From Elainella sp. Prado103 (lineage in GTDB: Bacteria; Cyanobacteriota; Cyanobacteriia; Elainellales; Elainellaceae): a stretch of 50,352 nt of DNA. The stretch spans positions 1 through 50,352 of the forward strand of contig JALOOM010000016.1 of the NCBI GenBank assembly GCA_025454395.1, in the 5' to 3' direction. Of this stretch, positions 27,296-36,688 are shown one piece after another (the stretch's first letter is position 1; each line of letters opens with the position of its first letter). A program made the position numbers and the translations under genes. The notes under the pieces are model-generated. The model saw only the letters and a list, made by a program, of their open reading frames with translations, had not been told where the DNA came from and made no database searches.

Positions 27296-29665
27296 CTAGT
27301 CGATTTGCTCTAACGGTTGATTCAGTAATCGCCTGATTCCCTGCAGCAATGCTTCGGGATGGATCGGCTGTTGCAGCACATCATCTGCTCCGGCACGTTT
27401 CCAATCTGTTTGCCTCGCTTGAATCACCTTATTAGGCAGCAGCGCTAAAACTTTCAGGTTTTTAGTGACGGGGTTGCGTCGCAATTGCTGAATAAAATAA
27501 CTGCCATCTAGATCGGGTAGCCAAACATTGACGATTACAGCCGCCGGTGACAAAACCTCAAGTTGATGCACGGCTGCTGAGCCTTCCAGCACCCAGACAA
27601 CCTGATAGCCAGCCGCCAATAGGAGATCGCAAATCACGCTCGCGACTTCCTCTTCCGGTTCGATTAAAACAATGCGGCGTTGAGCGAGATCGGCTGATGA
27701 TGTCAGGATTGGCCGCTGTTCGCCTAACCTCTCTAAGGGGTGCGTCGGCAACTTCACAGTAAAAACCGATCCCACCCCAGCGGTAGATTCTACCTCAATC
27801 CAGCCCTGATGCAGTTCAACCAACTGTTTGGTTAAGGCTAACCCTAGCCCCGTGCCTTGATACTCCCGATGATAGCCGGAGTCAAGCTGTTGAAATTTCT
27901 GAAACAGCAACGGCAATTGGCGTTCGGGAATCCCGATCCCCGTATCTTTGACTTGAAAAATAGCCAGCTCCTGCTGGGCAAACACCCGCAGCACCACCCG
28001 CCCGCCTTCCGGGGTAAATTTAATCGCATTACTCAGCAAATTAGACAAAATCTGGCGTACCCGTCGCGGATCAGCCACAAATTGATCACGAGCTGGATCG
28101 ATATGCAAATCTAGCTCCAATTCAACTTCTTGAATCGCTGCTTGCCCTTCAAATGCCTTCAGAGTTTGGTGGGCCAATCGGGACAAAGAAAACTCCTGGA
28201 GACTCAGCATCATTCGCCCAGACTCAGCCTGAGATAAATCGAGGATGTCGTTGATGAGGGCTAACAAATGTTCGCCACTTTCATGGATGAGTTGCAAAAA
28301 GTTTTGTTGTCGATCGTTCAAAACATCCTTTGACCAGCGTTGTAATGTGGCTGACATGCCGATGATGCAGGCCAGGGGAGTGCGCAACTCATGACTAACG
28401 GCCGCCAAAAAATCACTCTTGGCTCGGTTGGCAGATTGGGCCGTCAGCATGGCATCATGCAGGGCTTGAGTGCGTTCCACCACTCGCATCTCCAAGGTTT
28501 GCTTTTGCTGCTGAAGCTCGCCATACAACTGAGACTGACTGATCGCGATCGCTAAATTTTCGGCAATTTGCTGGAGAAAGCGGCGTTCGTTATCCTGCCA
28601 TTGGCGAGGTTGATGGCATTCATGGGCAATCAACAACCCCCAGAGCCGATCGGGCAATCGGATTGGCGCGATCAGTTTGGCTCGCACCTGGGCTTGGCGC
28701 AAAAACTCTAATAGACAAGGCACATCCTGATAACGCTGCTCCACATCTTCGATCGCATCTGCAATCTCCAGTGTTTGCCAGTTGGCCTCGCGTAACTCCT
28801 GCATAAAGCAGTAAGCATCCGAAACATGCATCACACTTGGAATCATTTTCGTGGCTCTGGCTTCGTAGATTACAGAACCATATTGCGTGACCAGGTTAAC
28901 AGCAGAAGTAATATCAGAGCTAATATCAGATGAATGGAACTGCTCCGAATCGACTAAATGGATTAAGGGTGTTGAAATGTCAAGTTGGTAGATGACTAAG
29001 CGATCGACCTGTAAAAATTGCCGCACATGCTCCACAGCGGTTTTCAAAATTTTGGGCAGCTCTAAACTTTGACGAATTTGAGTCGTGACCTGATTCAACA
29101 ATTGCTCTTGAGCAAGTTGCTGTCGTAGAGCTGTTTCAGTTAACTGACAATGGGCGGAGGTGCTGAGTAAAGCTGCGAGTTGCAAGATGAATTGGCTTTG
29201 TAAAACGGGATCCGTCTGTCCGAGCTGGGATTGCAACTGCTGAACCGAGAATGGCATTGAGGCGCGATCAAATGGCTGATCGTTCTGAGCAAACTTCTGA
29301 GCAAGCTGTTGAATGAATTGCTCAATAACGGCGGGTGTAAACGTCAGTTCGGTTCGATAGAGTGTTCCCGCTTGGAGGGGATGACCTTGCAATAAGGCAG
29401 TGAATCGTGGCGACACCACTAACACAAACCGCTGTTCACCGATGGCTTTTGAAGGGATTTCGGTTGTCGTGCGATCGGTTGTTGTGCGATCGGTTGTTGT
29501 GCGATCGGTTGTCGTGCGATCGGCTTCAGTGACAACAGTTGCTTCAAGTTCAAGAGCTGTTTGCCTCAAGAGCTGTTGGAACTGGTTGAAAGTGTCTGCC
29601 GAAAGCAATTGTCCTAACGGTTGTCCTAACGGTGAGGAATCAGCAGTGCCTAGCGTTTCGCCCAT
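27296..29665 (-). CDS. cikA: CikA circadian input histidine kinase
   Basis: This 789-residue protein has the CikA layout. An N-terminal part with a Thr-Thr-Asp-Arg repeat comes first, then a phytochrome-type GAF (~205-385), a coiled linker, HisKA (SHELRTPLACIIGMSATLQR, phospho-His near 425), HATPase (NLLSNAIKFTPEGG; GTGLGLALTKQLVELH) and a C-terminal pseudo-receiver (~665-789). In the pseudo-receiver the phospho-Asp is Asn (VNVWLPDLDG). CikA adjusts the Kai clock to light/redox cues. The GAF has a cysteine near residue 317 (PCLLEFL) aligned with the bilin-binding Cys, and another near 286 (DAYCF) close to the DXCF position. HisKA-HATPase similarity makes CikA more likely than a generic hybrid kinase. 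Confidence 0.87.
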   Translation of the reverse strand: MGETLGTADSSPLGQPLGQLLSADTFNQFQQLLRQTALELEATVVTEADRTTTDRTTTDRTTTDRTTTEIPSKAIGEQRFVLVVSPRFTALLQGHPLQAGTLYRTELTFTPAVIEQFIQQLAQKFAQNDQPFDRASMPFSVQQLQSQLGQTDPVLQSQFILQLAALLSTSAHCQLTETALRQQLAQEQLLNQVTTQIRQSLELPKILKTAVEHVRQFLQVDRLVIYQLDISTPLIHLVDSEQFHSSDISSDITSAVNLVTQYGSVIYEARATKMIPSVMHVSDAYCFMQELREANWQTLEIADAIEDVEQRYQDVPCLLEFLRQAQVRAKLIAPIRLPDRLWGLLIAHECHQPRQWQDNERRFLQQIAENLAIAISQSQLYGELQQQKQTLEMRVVERTQALHDAMLTAQSANRAKSDFLAAVSHELRTPLACIIGMSATLQRWSKDVLNDRQQNFLQLIHESGEHLLALINDILDLSQAESGRMMLSLQEFSLSRLAHQTLKAFEGQAAIQEVELELDLHIDPARDQFVADPRRVRQILSNLLSNAIKFTPEGGRVVLRVFAQQELAIFQVKDTGIGIPERQLPLLFQKFQQLDSGYHREYQGTGLGLALTKQLVELHQGWIEVESTAGVGSVFTVKLPTHPLERLGEQRPILTSSADLAQRRIVLIEPEEEVASVICDLLLAAGYQVVWVLEGSAAVHQLEVLSPAAVIVNVWLPDLDGSYFIQQLRRNPVTKNLKVLALLPNKVIQARQTDWKRAGADDVLQQPIHPEALLQGIRRLLNQPLEQID
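29461..29520 (+). repeat. 15-bp tandem repeat inside cikA
   Basis: There are four units of CGGTTGTYGTGCGAT, in frame, encoding a Thr-Thr-Asp-Arg-Thr repeat in the N-terminal part of CikA. A 12-bp duplication (TTGTCCTAACGG twice) lies closer to the start codon (about 29610-29635). Confidence 0.95.
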
Positions 29666-30172
29666 GCCAATCTTTAAAAATCCTTGCAGCTAGAGATTGA
29701 AGTGAAGCTTTAACCCAGAATCAGCGCTAGAACAACGAAGCTTTCTGCCAAAAATCCTCAAACCGAATCGCTCAATTTAGATGCCTGAGTCCAACTTTGT
29801 TAACATGCTCCTTTATGAATTTTCAAACAATATCACTTCTTTTGATCCGATTTTGTGGAATTTCTCAGTAAATCTTGCTCGATAAATCTTTCTTAATTCT
29901 GGCAATCTCAATTCTGGCAATCTCAATTCTGGCAATCTCAATTCTGGCAATCTCAATTCTGGCAATTCAGTGATGGAAGTAGCACATCCATAAATCTGCC
30001 AAGATGTCCTACAATCTGAATCGGAATTGTCTTGCGAATTCGTCTGCATTCTAAACTAAGCCTGAATTCGTACTTAATTCGCACTCAATTCGCACTCATC
30101 TGAACTTAAACGACTTTGGACAGAAGATTTAGTACCCCTTTAAGCACCCTTTTAAAAAATTAGACAAGAATT
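29666..30172. other. intergenic region upstream of cikA
   Basis: No gene is seen in about 500 bp between the divergent cikA and methyltransferase genes. It contains the 15-bp tandem array at 29895-29968 and a short AATTCGCACTC duplication near 30070-30095. Promoters of both genes must lie here, but no clear -35/-10 pair stands out. Confidence 0.5.
29895..29968 (+). repeat. 15-bp tandem repeat, ~5 units
   Basis: Four perfect AATTCTGGCAATCTC units and a partial fifth lie in the cikA-methyltransferase intergenic region. Confidence 0.95.
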
Positions 30173-31117
30173 ATGGTATCCGCCCCAAACTTTGCTCCTA
30201 GCTTAGCCTCTCAACTCGTCAATCGTATTCTATCGATTAAACCCCTAGCCGATCTGGCTAAGCATCAAGCCCGATCGATGATGATTAAGCGAGCCGAGTC
30301 GATCGGAGTCTATTGGCGGCAGGAAGTTGCTGATTTGCAGTCTCGTGCCAGTGAGCAAGCCTTCTCGCCAGTTTGGGAGGAAACGTTACAGAAAATTCAG
30401 TCTCCCGATCTGGTCTACCCTGACTATTACGTCACCTCCTTTCATGCCTATGAGCAAGGGAACTTAAGTTGGGAGGCGGCGATGGAAGTTGAAGTCGCAG
30501 CCCATGCAGTTCATGCACGGATTTGGCAGGATGCTGGGGCTCAAGGCGATGCGATGTTACGACAAAGTTTTCATCAGGTGTTGCAAACCCAAATCAGTGA
30601 TCCTCCCCAAGCGATTTTGGATTTGGGCTGTAGTGTTGGCATGAGCACCTTTGCCCTCCAGGAGATTTATCCTCAGGCTCATCTGACTGGAGTTGATCTA
30701 TCTCCCTATTTTCTGGCTGTAGCGAAATATCGATCGGAACAACGACAACAACCCGTAACCTGGCTCCATGCGGCGGCTGAGTCCACTGGATTGCCAGATG
30801 CCTCATTTGATCTGGTTTCGGCCCATCTGCTATTTCACGAGCTACCTCAAACGGCGGCGATCGACATTCTACGAGAAGCGCGGCGGGTTTTGCGTCCTGG
30901 CGGACATTTGGCCATTATGGATATGAATCCTCAATCAGAAATTTATGCCAAAATGCCGCCCTACATTTTGACTCTCCTGAAGAGTACAGAACCTTACCTC
31001 GATCAGTATTTCGGCTTAGATCTCTCCCAGTCGATCCAGAAGGCAGGCTTCCAGCCACCCGTGATCACCTGTAATAGCCCCCGCCATCGCACGATCGTTG
31101 CAGCGGTTCGGGAATAG
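30173..31117 (+). CDS. class I SAM-dependent methyltransferase
   Basis: This 314-residue protein has a C-terminal class I methyltransferase domain. Motif I is ILDLGCSVGMSTFALQ (about residue 144), then TGVDLSPYFLAVAK (SAM ribose site), LPDASFDLVSAHLLFHE, and the post-motif REARRVLRPGGHLAIMDMNP. The N-terminal ~130 residues are helical and specific to a cyanobacterial subgroup. The UbiE-like core suggests a small-molecule acceptor, which cannot be identified. It faces away from cikA. Confidence 0.87.
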   Translation: MVSAPNFAPSLASQLVNRILSIKPLADLAKHQARSMMIKRAESIGVYWRQEVADLQSRASEQAFSPVWEETLQKIQSPDLVYPDYYVTSFHAYEQGNLSWEAAMEVEVAAHAVHARIWQDAGAQGDAMLRQSFHQVLQTQISDPPQAILDLGCSVGMSTFALQEIYPQAHLTGVDLSPYFLAVAKYRSEQRQQPVTWLHAAAESTGLPDASFDLVSAHLLFHELPQTAAIDILREARRVLRPGGHLAIMDMNPQSEIYAKMPPYILTLLKSTEPYLDQYFGLDLSQSIQKAGFQPPVITCNSPRHRTIVAAVRE

Positions 31118-31172
31118 TTTTGGAATCACTCCATCCGAGGGTTGAGGACTTATTCAGGAGAAAATCGCCAGT

Positions 31173-32891
31173 TCAACGGGTTGGTAGGCGCTTGGGCAAC
31201 CGTACCAGAACTAGCGTCCCTTCTCCTTCGGTACTCTCGATCGTCATGTCACCTTGATGTAACTCGACATACGCCCGCACGATCGCCAACCCCAACCCTG
31301 TTCCTTCAATTTTGTCTACGTTAGTGCCTCGGAAGAACGGCTGGCAGAGCTTCAGTTGGTCGCTGGGTGGGATGCCGATCCCCCAATCCTGGACAGAGAA
31401 ATAGAGATGGTTTTCATCTCCCCGCAACTGCACATCAATTTTGCCACCTGCCGGAGAAAACTTTACTCCATTGGCAATCAAATTCACCACAATGGGATGC
31501 AGCAGATCCCGATCGCCCCAAACCCCTTTGAGGTTGCCGCGAATACTCAAAATAATTTCGTGCTGATTGCCGATCAGTTGACGTTGTTCTTCAACCAAAT
31601 CAGCGACAAACTCTAATAGATTAAAGGGCAAAGGATTCACCTTCATTTTGCCCAGTTCTAACTTTTCCAGCACCAGGAGATCGTCTGCCAACCGGGTCAT
31701 TAAACGGGCCTTGTCCTCGATCGTGCTGAGAAAGTGTTGCTGTTGAGTGCCACTTAACTGCTGGAGGTTGAGCTTTAGGGTAGAGGCGGCAGCCAAAATG
31801 GTGGTGAGTAAACGACGATATTCATGGGAGACAGTAGCCACCATCTGAGACTTCCAGACACTGAGCTGCTTAGACTGTTCAACGGCTGCCTGCATCTGCT
31901 GAAATTGCTCAGCTTGTTGAAGTGCCATCCCCAACTGAGTCACTAATGCCTGTAACAAAGTGACTTCATCGGTGTGCCAGGGACGATCGCGGTTACCATT
32001 CTGTGCAACCAAAATGCCCCAGAGCCAGGGAGATTCACCCTGAGTAAATTGGATGGGCAAGACAATTTGTCCTGAGGAACAACATGCCAACTCCGCCAGA
32101 TCGGTATGGATCGTTTGGGGTTGTTGGGGGAGGTGATCAAGCGGGAGACTGTTATGTCCGGACTCTGCAACTTTCTGCCAGTGGGTAGCTTGAGTGAGCG
32201 AAGGTGTAGCTCGATGGAGGGATGGCGAACTGGTAAGAGAGGTCGTAGCAGGCTCGATCGCCGGTTCTAGGGCAAAATGACGGAACGCATCAATCGCCCC
32301 ATTCGTCTTTGCCTCCTGCTCAGCGGACGCACCCTGATCGGGGAGAAGTTGATAGATGGCTACTCGATCGCATTCCAACAACTGATAAATTTCTGTGGTG
32401 GCGGTTTCCAAAACCTGCCCTCGATCCAATGATTGCCACATGTGGAGCGCAACAGTGCAAACATAACGTTGCCGCCGCTCCACCCGATCGTGCTGCCTCT
32501 GCGACTGCCAATGTTGGATCGCACTGCGAACTTTCGATTGCAGCATATCGGCTTGAAGGTGTTGCTTGGCTAGATAGTCTTGTGCTCCCATCTTGAGGGC
32601 TTGAACAGCCACCTCCTCCGCTCCAAATCCTGTCAGCAAAATGACTGGCACTGGGTGAGACTGATGCCGTTGCAGCAATTCCAGAAATTCCAGCCCGTTC
32701 ATGCTCGGCAGACAAAAATCGAGTAGGATCGCGTCACAATGTTGCGCTTGACAGAGTGATAGCCCTCGCTCTGCCGAATCTGCCTCTAAAATTTCATAGG
32801 CTTGATGTGGATCCTGAGATAAATAGCGACGGCAAACTTCCCGATCCTCGGCACAATCATCCACAATCAGCAGCGTGCAGGATGTTCCCAT
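31173..32891 (-). CDS. REC-GAF hybrid sensor histidine kinase
   Basis: This protein of about 572 residues has an N-terminal receiver (LLIVDDCAED; phospho-Asp near residue 58 in AILLDFCLPSMNG; Lys in YLAKQH), a GAF domain (~160-340), a HisKA whose H-box is the unusual SHEYRRLLTTI (Pro replaced by Leu) and a complete HATPase (NLIANGVKFSPAGG; GTGLGLAIV). The GAF lacks a cysteine at the bilin position. I chose the ATG at 32891 over a TTG three codons upstream. The rcp1-like and phytochrome genes lie upstream on the same strand, so the receiver could accept phosphate from the phytochrome; that is inference. Confidence 0.88.
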   Translation of the reverse strand: MGTSCTLLIVDDCAEDREVCRRYLSQDPHQAYEILEADSAERGLSLCQAQHCDAILLDFCLPSMNGLEFLELLQRHQSHPVPVILLTGFGAEEVAVQALKMGAQDYLAKQHLQADMLQSKVRSAIQHWQSQRQHDRVERRQRYVCTVALHMWQSLDRGQVLETATTEIYQLLECDRVAIYQLLPDQGASAEQEAKTNGAIDAFRHFALEPAIEPATTSLTSSPSLHRATPSLTQATHWQKVAESGHNSLPLDHLPQQPQTIHTDLAELACCSSGQIVLPIQFTQGESPWLWGILVAQNGNRDRPWHTDEVTLLQALVTQLGMALQQAEQFQQMQAAVEQSKQLSVWKSQMVATVSHEYRRLLTTILAAASTLKLNLQQLSGTQQQHFLSTIEDKARLMTRLADDLLVLEKLELGKMKVNPLPFNLLEFVADLVEEQRQLIGNQHEIILSIRGNLKGVWGDRDLLHPIVVNLIANGVKFSPAGGKIDVQLRGDENHLYFSVQDWGIGIPPSDQLKLCQPFFRGTNVDKIEGTGLGLAIVRAYVELHQGDMTIESTEGEGTLVLVRLPKRLPTR

Positions 32892-33373
32892 AGCCTCCAA
32901 GGAGCAATCACTCCCTCGCCAATTTGAGCAAAAATCAGTTTTTAATTAGAGGTTTATCCTGAAATCAAGCAGGGTTTTAACCAAAGATTTAAACGATCGT
33001 CAACTCCACCCTAGAAAAATCTAACCTTTCCTTCCAATTTGCCTTTCCTTTTGTACTTTGGCTGCCGATCCGCCAATCACTTCTAAACGGCTGCTGACCC
33101 ACTGCTGCCGATCAAGCATTAGATCAAGGTTACTAACCTCACTCCTAGACCTAACTGCCAATTCACTTGATGATTTGGAGCCCATTGTGTCCACTGGCGG
33201 TTTTCAGTTCGTTCCAATTGCTAATCCGAGGGTTGATGCCTTGTAGAGCCGGAGATGGCTCATATTCTGCTAGCCTACTCAATACCCGTTACGAGTTGAT
33301 TTAGCTTGACTGGTTAGCTTTGCTGGGTTAGCTGTTCCATTAGACTCAATTCACCTGAATTCAGCTCAATTGA
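32892..33373. other. intergenic region, nothing recognised
   Basis: The 480-bp gap between the rcp1-like gene and the REC-GAF kinase gene, both on the minus strand, contains no supported gene or RNA. Its length argues against a simple operon and suggests a separate promoter for the kinase. Confidence 0.4.
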
Positions 33374-33817
33374 TCAAGTGGGAGGAGTATTTGCTTCTAA
33401 CCAATACTCAACAAAGGCTTGCACCGTTTTCTGCAGATCTTGGGAACTCACTGGCTTCACTAAATACCCATTGGCCCCTTTTCGATAACAAAATTCAATG
33501 TCCTTTGGGTTGGAAGAAGTTGTAAACACCACGATCGGGATTTCTTTGAAGCACTGATCCTGCTTGAGTTGCTCTAACACATCTCGCCCATCGGTACCAG
33601 GCAGATTTAAATCCAGCAAAATAACTGATGGTCGCGGTGCAATGCCTGGATCTTGGTAATCTCCCACTCGATGCAAGAAATCCAATACGGAATCTCCATC
33701 AGGACAGCGATAGATCGGATTTGAAACCTGCATACGCTGCATTAACCGTTGCAGAGTTACGAAATCCTCATCACTGTCTTCGGCAATCAATAAAGGTTCG
33801 CAAACTCCTGGCAGCAT
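33374..33817 (-). CDS. rcp1: Rcp1-like phytochrome response regulator
   Basis: This 147-residue single-domain receiver has no output domain. It has the acidic pocket ([10 protein letters not shown]), phospho-Asp69 in [13 protein letters not shown], Thr/Ser in VVFTTSS and Lys in GYLVKPV. The sequence and 97-bp spacing downstream of a phytochrome histidine kinase match the cph1-rcp1 pairing of cyanobacteria. Phosphotransfer from the neighbouring kinase is the expected role. Confidence 0.92.
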   Translation of the reverse strand: MLPGVCEPLLIAEDSDEDFVTLQRLMQRMQVSNPIYRCPDGDSVLDFLHRVGDYQDPGIAPRPSVILLDLNLPGTDGRDVLEQLKQDQCFKEIPIVVFTTSSNPKDIEFCYRKGANGYLVKPVSSQDLQKTVQAFVEYWLEANTPPT

Positions 33818-33899
33818 TCAAAATTTATAAAGTTTTATGAAAAAAGTTAATTTATTATATCATTCCTTAGAGCCTACTGGAAGATTACTGGTAAAGACT

Positions 33900-33938
33900 A
33901 GATAGCTGGAAAGACTAGATAGCTGGAAAGACTAGATA
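33900..33938 (+). repeat. 17-bp tandem repeat at the phytochrome stop
   Basis: Two perfect copies of AGATAGCTGGAAAGACT and a partial third span the phytochrome stop codon at 33915, so the last few codons of the gene lie inside the repeat. Confidence 0.9.
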
Positions 33939-36323
33939 AAAGGTCGCTCCTGTGCCGTAGGTTGATTCAACCCAAATCTGTCCCCCGTGCCGTTCCATAA
34001 TTTTCTGGGCGATCGTTAAACCGGCCCCCGTGCCGCCGCCATACATGGTTTGAGGATACAGGCGTTTGAATAAGCGGAAAATGGTGCTCCAATGCCGCTC
34101 TCGAATTCCGATCCCATTGTCACGGATGTATACCACGGCGGCGATGGCTAGAGTTTCTAATTGGGTGGATACCGTTTGAGGTAGACCCTGGGGTAAATTT
34201 TCCGGCTCGATTGTGCCAATTTCAACCCAAGGATTGTCCTTGTCATTATATTTATCGGCATTGCTCAACAAGTTGCTAAACACTTCACTCAGCAACATCG
34301 GATCTCCGTGGATGATGGGTAGAGATTGAGGGCAACGCACTTCTAACTTCGACTCAGGGTGGCTCATGCGAAATAGGGTGATCACTTGTTCGAATAGTTC
34401 GTTCAGATCGATCGCCTGTTGATGAAGGGCAGACTGCCCCAACTGCGAGAACTTCATCAGCACATCGATCAAAGCTTCCATGCGTTGGGTCAGGTTAATT
34501 AAAGTCTGGAGCCGATCCAAGCCCGCTTCATCCAGCACTTCAGCATAGTCTTCAATTAAAAAAGTGGCATAGTTGTGGATGCCCCGCAGCGGCTCTTTCA
34601 GATCATGGGACGCAGCATAGGCAAAAGATTCTAGCTCACGATTGCTCCGTTCTAATTCCCGATTGATGCGAGTCAACTCGTCTGCTCGATTCAGCACGAT
34701 CCCCACAATCGCATTCCGCAAATCTAAGGCATTGTCGAGTTCGATCGACTGCCAAGCGGGTGCCGTAAACTGGACGGTTTCTTGCCATTGGGCAAACGAA
34801 TGTCGGGGAGACAAGGGCACCGCACCTTCGGGTTCAGCCAAACTCGTCGGATCACCCGCCCAAGTGATGGTTTGCAACACTTCTGGCCGAAACCACACAA
34901 TGTAGTAGCGCCGGAGTTGGGAGATCCGCAACAGCAATACACCCGTCGCGACCGATCGCAATGCAACCGCCGCTTCATATTGTTTCGGTAACTGATGAGT
35001 GTGAAACAGCGAGTTCACAATTTGCGGTTCGGCCCACTGGATTAAGGATGAAATGGCATCGATCGGAGGTGTTGCTCCAACGAGAGAAATTTCATCATCC
35101 AGGCAAATGGCCGCCCCGGTAGCATTCACCAAATCCAGAATGCGCGGGGCCGGATAAATGAGGGCCGATCGTAAATCGGTCGCTTGAGCGATCGACTCCA
35201 CAAACTCCGATTGCAACGATTTCAGCCGCCTGACTGCCTCTAACTCTTCATCACTGATCTTGTGAACGAGTTCTGCGGCGATTAGTTGACTGAGCAGTTC
35301 ACAGAGGGCCCGAATCGGCATGGGAATTTCTTTGGGGCTGCCATGGTGACAGGAAATTAACCCCCAAAGCTGCTGATCCTGAACTAAGGCCAATACCAGG
35401 AGCGCTGCCACTCCCATATTCTGGTGATAGGCGACGCAGCAGGGATCGGTGCCCCGCAGCATAATAAACCGTAGATCAATTACTGGCAGCCCAATTGCTG
35501 GCAGCCCAATTGCTGGTAGTGATGGAGCATCCTGCTCCGGCGTAGCTTCGTTCAGTAAGATCTCATTGCCGGTTGCATCTTGATCGGCGCTGGCCAAAGC
35601 GGTGTGATCCATGAGACGGTGATCCGTGAGCAGTTCCACCCCTCTGGCAGTCAGATCGGGCAGATAGCGCAGCAACCCTTGAGCATAGAGCTGTCTGGGT
35701 AAGGCAGGAATATCGGTAGCGGGATAGTGTAACCCCAAATAGGTCGGCAAGTCAGGCCGTTTTGCTTCGGCAATAACTTCCCCATCGGCATGATCGTCAA
35801 ATCGGTAAACCATCACTCGATCGAAGCCCGTGAGCGATCGAATTTCCGAGACAGCAGCTTGTAAAAATGCTTCTACCTGTCTAATCGGGCGTATACGAGC
35901 CATGGCACTGTGGGACTGGCCAATCCACTGCACCGCCGTTGTAGGATTTGCTGCGCGCTCCAATTCTAAAATAATTAAGGAATTCTGATGATGAACTCGG
36001 CAGTCTACAACCAGTTGAGTGGGCTTCTGGAGCCTGAGCGCGTAAATATAGCGATCGTTGGTCTGAATCTGCTGTTGAAACAGGTTGAGTGAGGTTGAAT
36101 CTAAAAAATCTATTAAGGATTGCCCCAGCCAGTCCGCAGCGGGAACGTTAAAATAGGCGGATACATTTTCGCTGATTTGTAAAATCTTCAGGTTTGGTTC
36201 GGCTACGACCAGCAAAACTCCATGGGGCTGAAGTAATTTCGTCATTTGATCAGGTTTACTGGGGTAACCCATCAACGCTTCGCCTGCAACAACGTTTTTC
36301 GCTTCATGCTCAGATCCGCTCAT
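33915..36323 (-). CDS. cph1: Cph1-type phytochrome histidine kinase
   Basis: This 802-residue protein has PAS (~30-130), GAF (~150-350), PHY (~350-540), HisKA (phospho-His near 573 in SHDLKEPLRG) and HATPase domains. The GAF has a PATDIP motif (HYPATDIPALPRQLY; usually PASDIP) and Cys295 in the DPCC motif, which aligns with the phycocyanobilin-binding cysteine of Cph1. No N-terminal biliverdin cysteine is present, so this is a Cph1-type, not CphB-type, red/far-red phytochrome. About 40 extra residues with a Leu-Pro-Ala-Ile-Gly repeat sit just before the chromophore loop. An rcp1-like gene follows downstream. Confidence 0.93.
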   Translation of the reverse strand: MSGSEHEAKNVVAGEALMGYPSKPDQMTKLLQPHGVLLVVAEPNLKILQISENVSAYFNVPAADWLGQSLIDFLDSTSLNLFQQQIQTNDRYIYALRLQKPTQLVVDCRVHHQNSLIILELERAANPTTAVQWIGQSHSAMARIRPIRQVEAFLQAAVSEIRSLTGFDRVMVYRFDDHADGEVIAEAKRPDLPTYLGLHYPATDIPALPRQLYAQGLLRYLPDLTARGVELLTDHRLMDHTALASADQDATGNEILLNEATPEQDAPSLPAIGLPAIGLPVIDLRFIMLRGTDPCCVAYHQNMGVAALLVLALVQDQQLWGLISCHHGSPKEIPMPIRALCELLSQLIAAELVHKISDEELEAVRRLKSLQSEFVESIAQATDLRSALIYPAPRILDLVNATGAAICLDDEISLVGATPPIDAISSLIQWAEPQIVNSLFHTHQLPKQYEAAVALRSVATGVLLLRISQLRRYYIVWFRPEVLQTITWAGDPTSLAEPEGAVPLSPRHSFAQWQETVQFTAPAWQSIELDNALDLRNAIVGIVLNRADELTRINRELERSNRELESFAYAASHDLKEPLRGIHNYATFLIEDYAEVLDEAGLDRLQTLINLTQRMEALIDVLMKFSQLGQSALHQQAIDLNELFEQVITLFRMSHPESKLEVRCPQSLPIIHGDPMLLSEVFSNLLSNADKYNDKDNPWVEIGTIEPENLPQGLPQTVSTQLETLAIAAVVYIRDNGIGIRERHWSTIFRLFKRLYPQTMYGGGTGAGLTIAQKIMERHGGQIWVESTYGTGATFYLVFPAI
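35479..35523 (+). repeat. 15-bp tandem repeat inside cph1-like gene
   Basis: Three 15-bp units of the form ATTGCTGGCAGCCCA (the first and last slightly diverged) encode a Leu-Pro-Ala-Ile-Gly repeat, in frame. It lies in the extra segment of the GAF domain about 15 residues before the chromophore cysteine. Confidence 0.92.
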
Positions 36324-36330
36324 ACTTCAG

Positions 36331-36368
36331 AGTTGCTTATATAGAGTTGCTTATATAGAGTTGCCTAG
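36331..36368 (+). repeat. 14-bp tandem repeat
   Basis: Two perfect copies of AGTTGCTTATATAG plus a partial copy lie just upstream of the phytochrome start. Each unit carries a TTATATAG stretch, so on one strand or the other it could duplicate a -10-like element. Confidence 0.9.
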
Positions 36369-36408
36369 TAGGGTAGGGTCTTACCTGGAACGCTCTGATT
36401 GATCCCGC

Positions 36409-36450
36409 TTCACAGCTTGCATACTTCACAGCTTGCATACTTCACAGCTT
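36409..36450 (+). repeat. 16-bp tandem repeat
   Basis: Two perfect copies of TTCACAGCTTGCATAC and a partial third. Intergenic. Confidence 0.9.
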
Positions 36451-36688
36451 ATGCGCTCCCAGAATCGAAGCAACTGGAGATCGGGAAAGCAATTCTACGT
36501 CTACCTTATAGTTTGTTCGCATCTTGCAACCAGGGGAAAGCGGCTGGATACCTGGATCTCTTGAAAATGTTGAATTAAGTAAAGGACTATTACTCTCTGT
36601 TAATTCTGGTAGCTTTTCGTTCCGGCCATCTTTCCTGAATCTAAAGAAAATGTTAAATTTTTCTAAACGCACAGATGGAGCGGCTTTG

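Larger units (their letters stand above)
36324..36688. other. intergenic region with two tandem arrays
   Basis: No gene is supported. It holds a 14-bp repeat (AGTTGCTTATATAG, two copies and a partial) at 36331-36368 and a 16-bp repeat (TTCACAGCTTGCATAC, two copies and a partial) at 36409-36450. The phytochrome promoter presumably lies here. The open frame continuing upstream from the small gene at 36689 does not look conserved. Confidence 0.55.
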
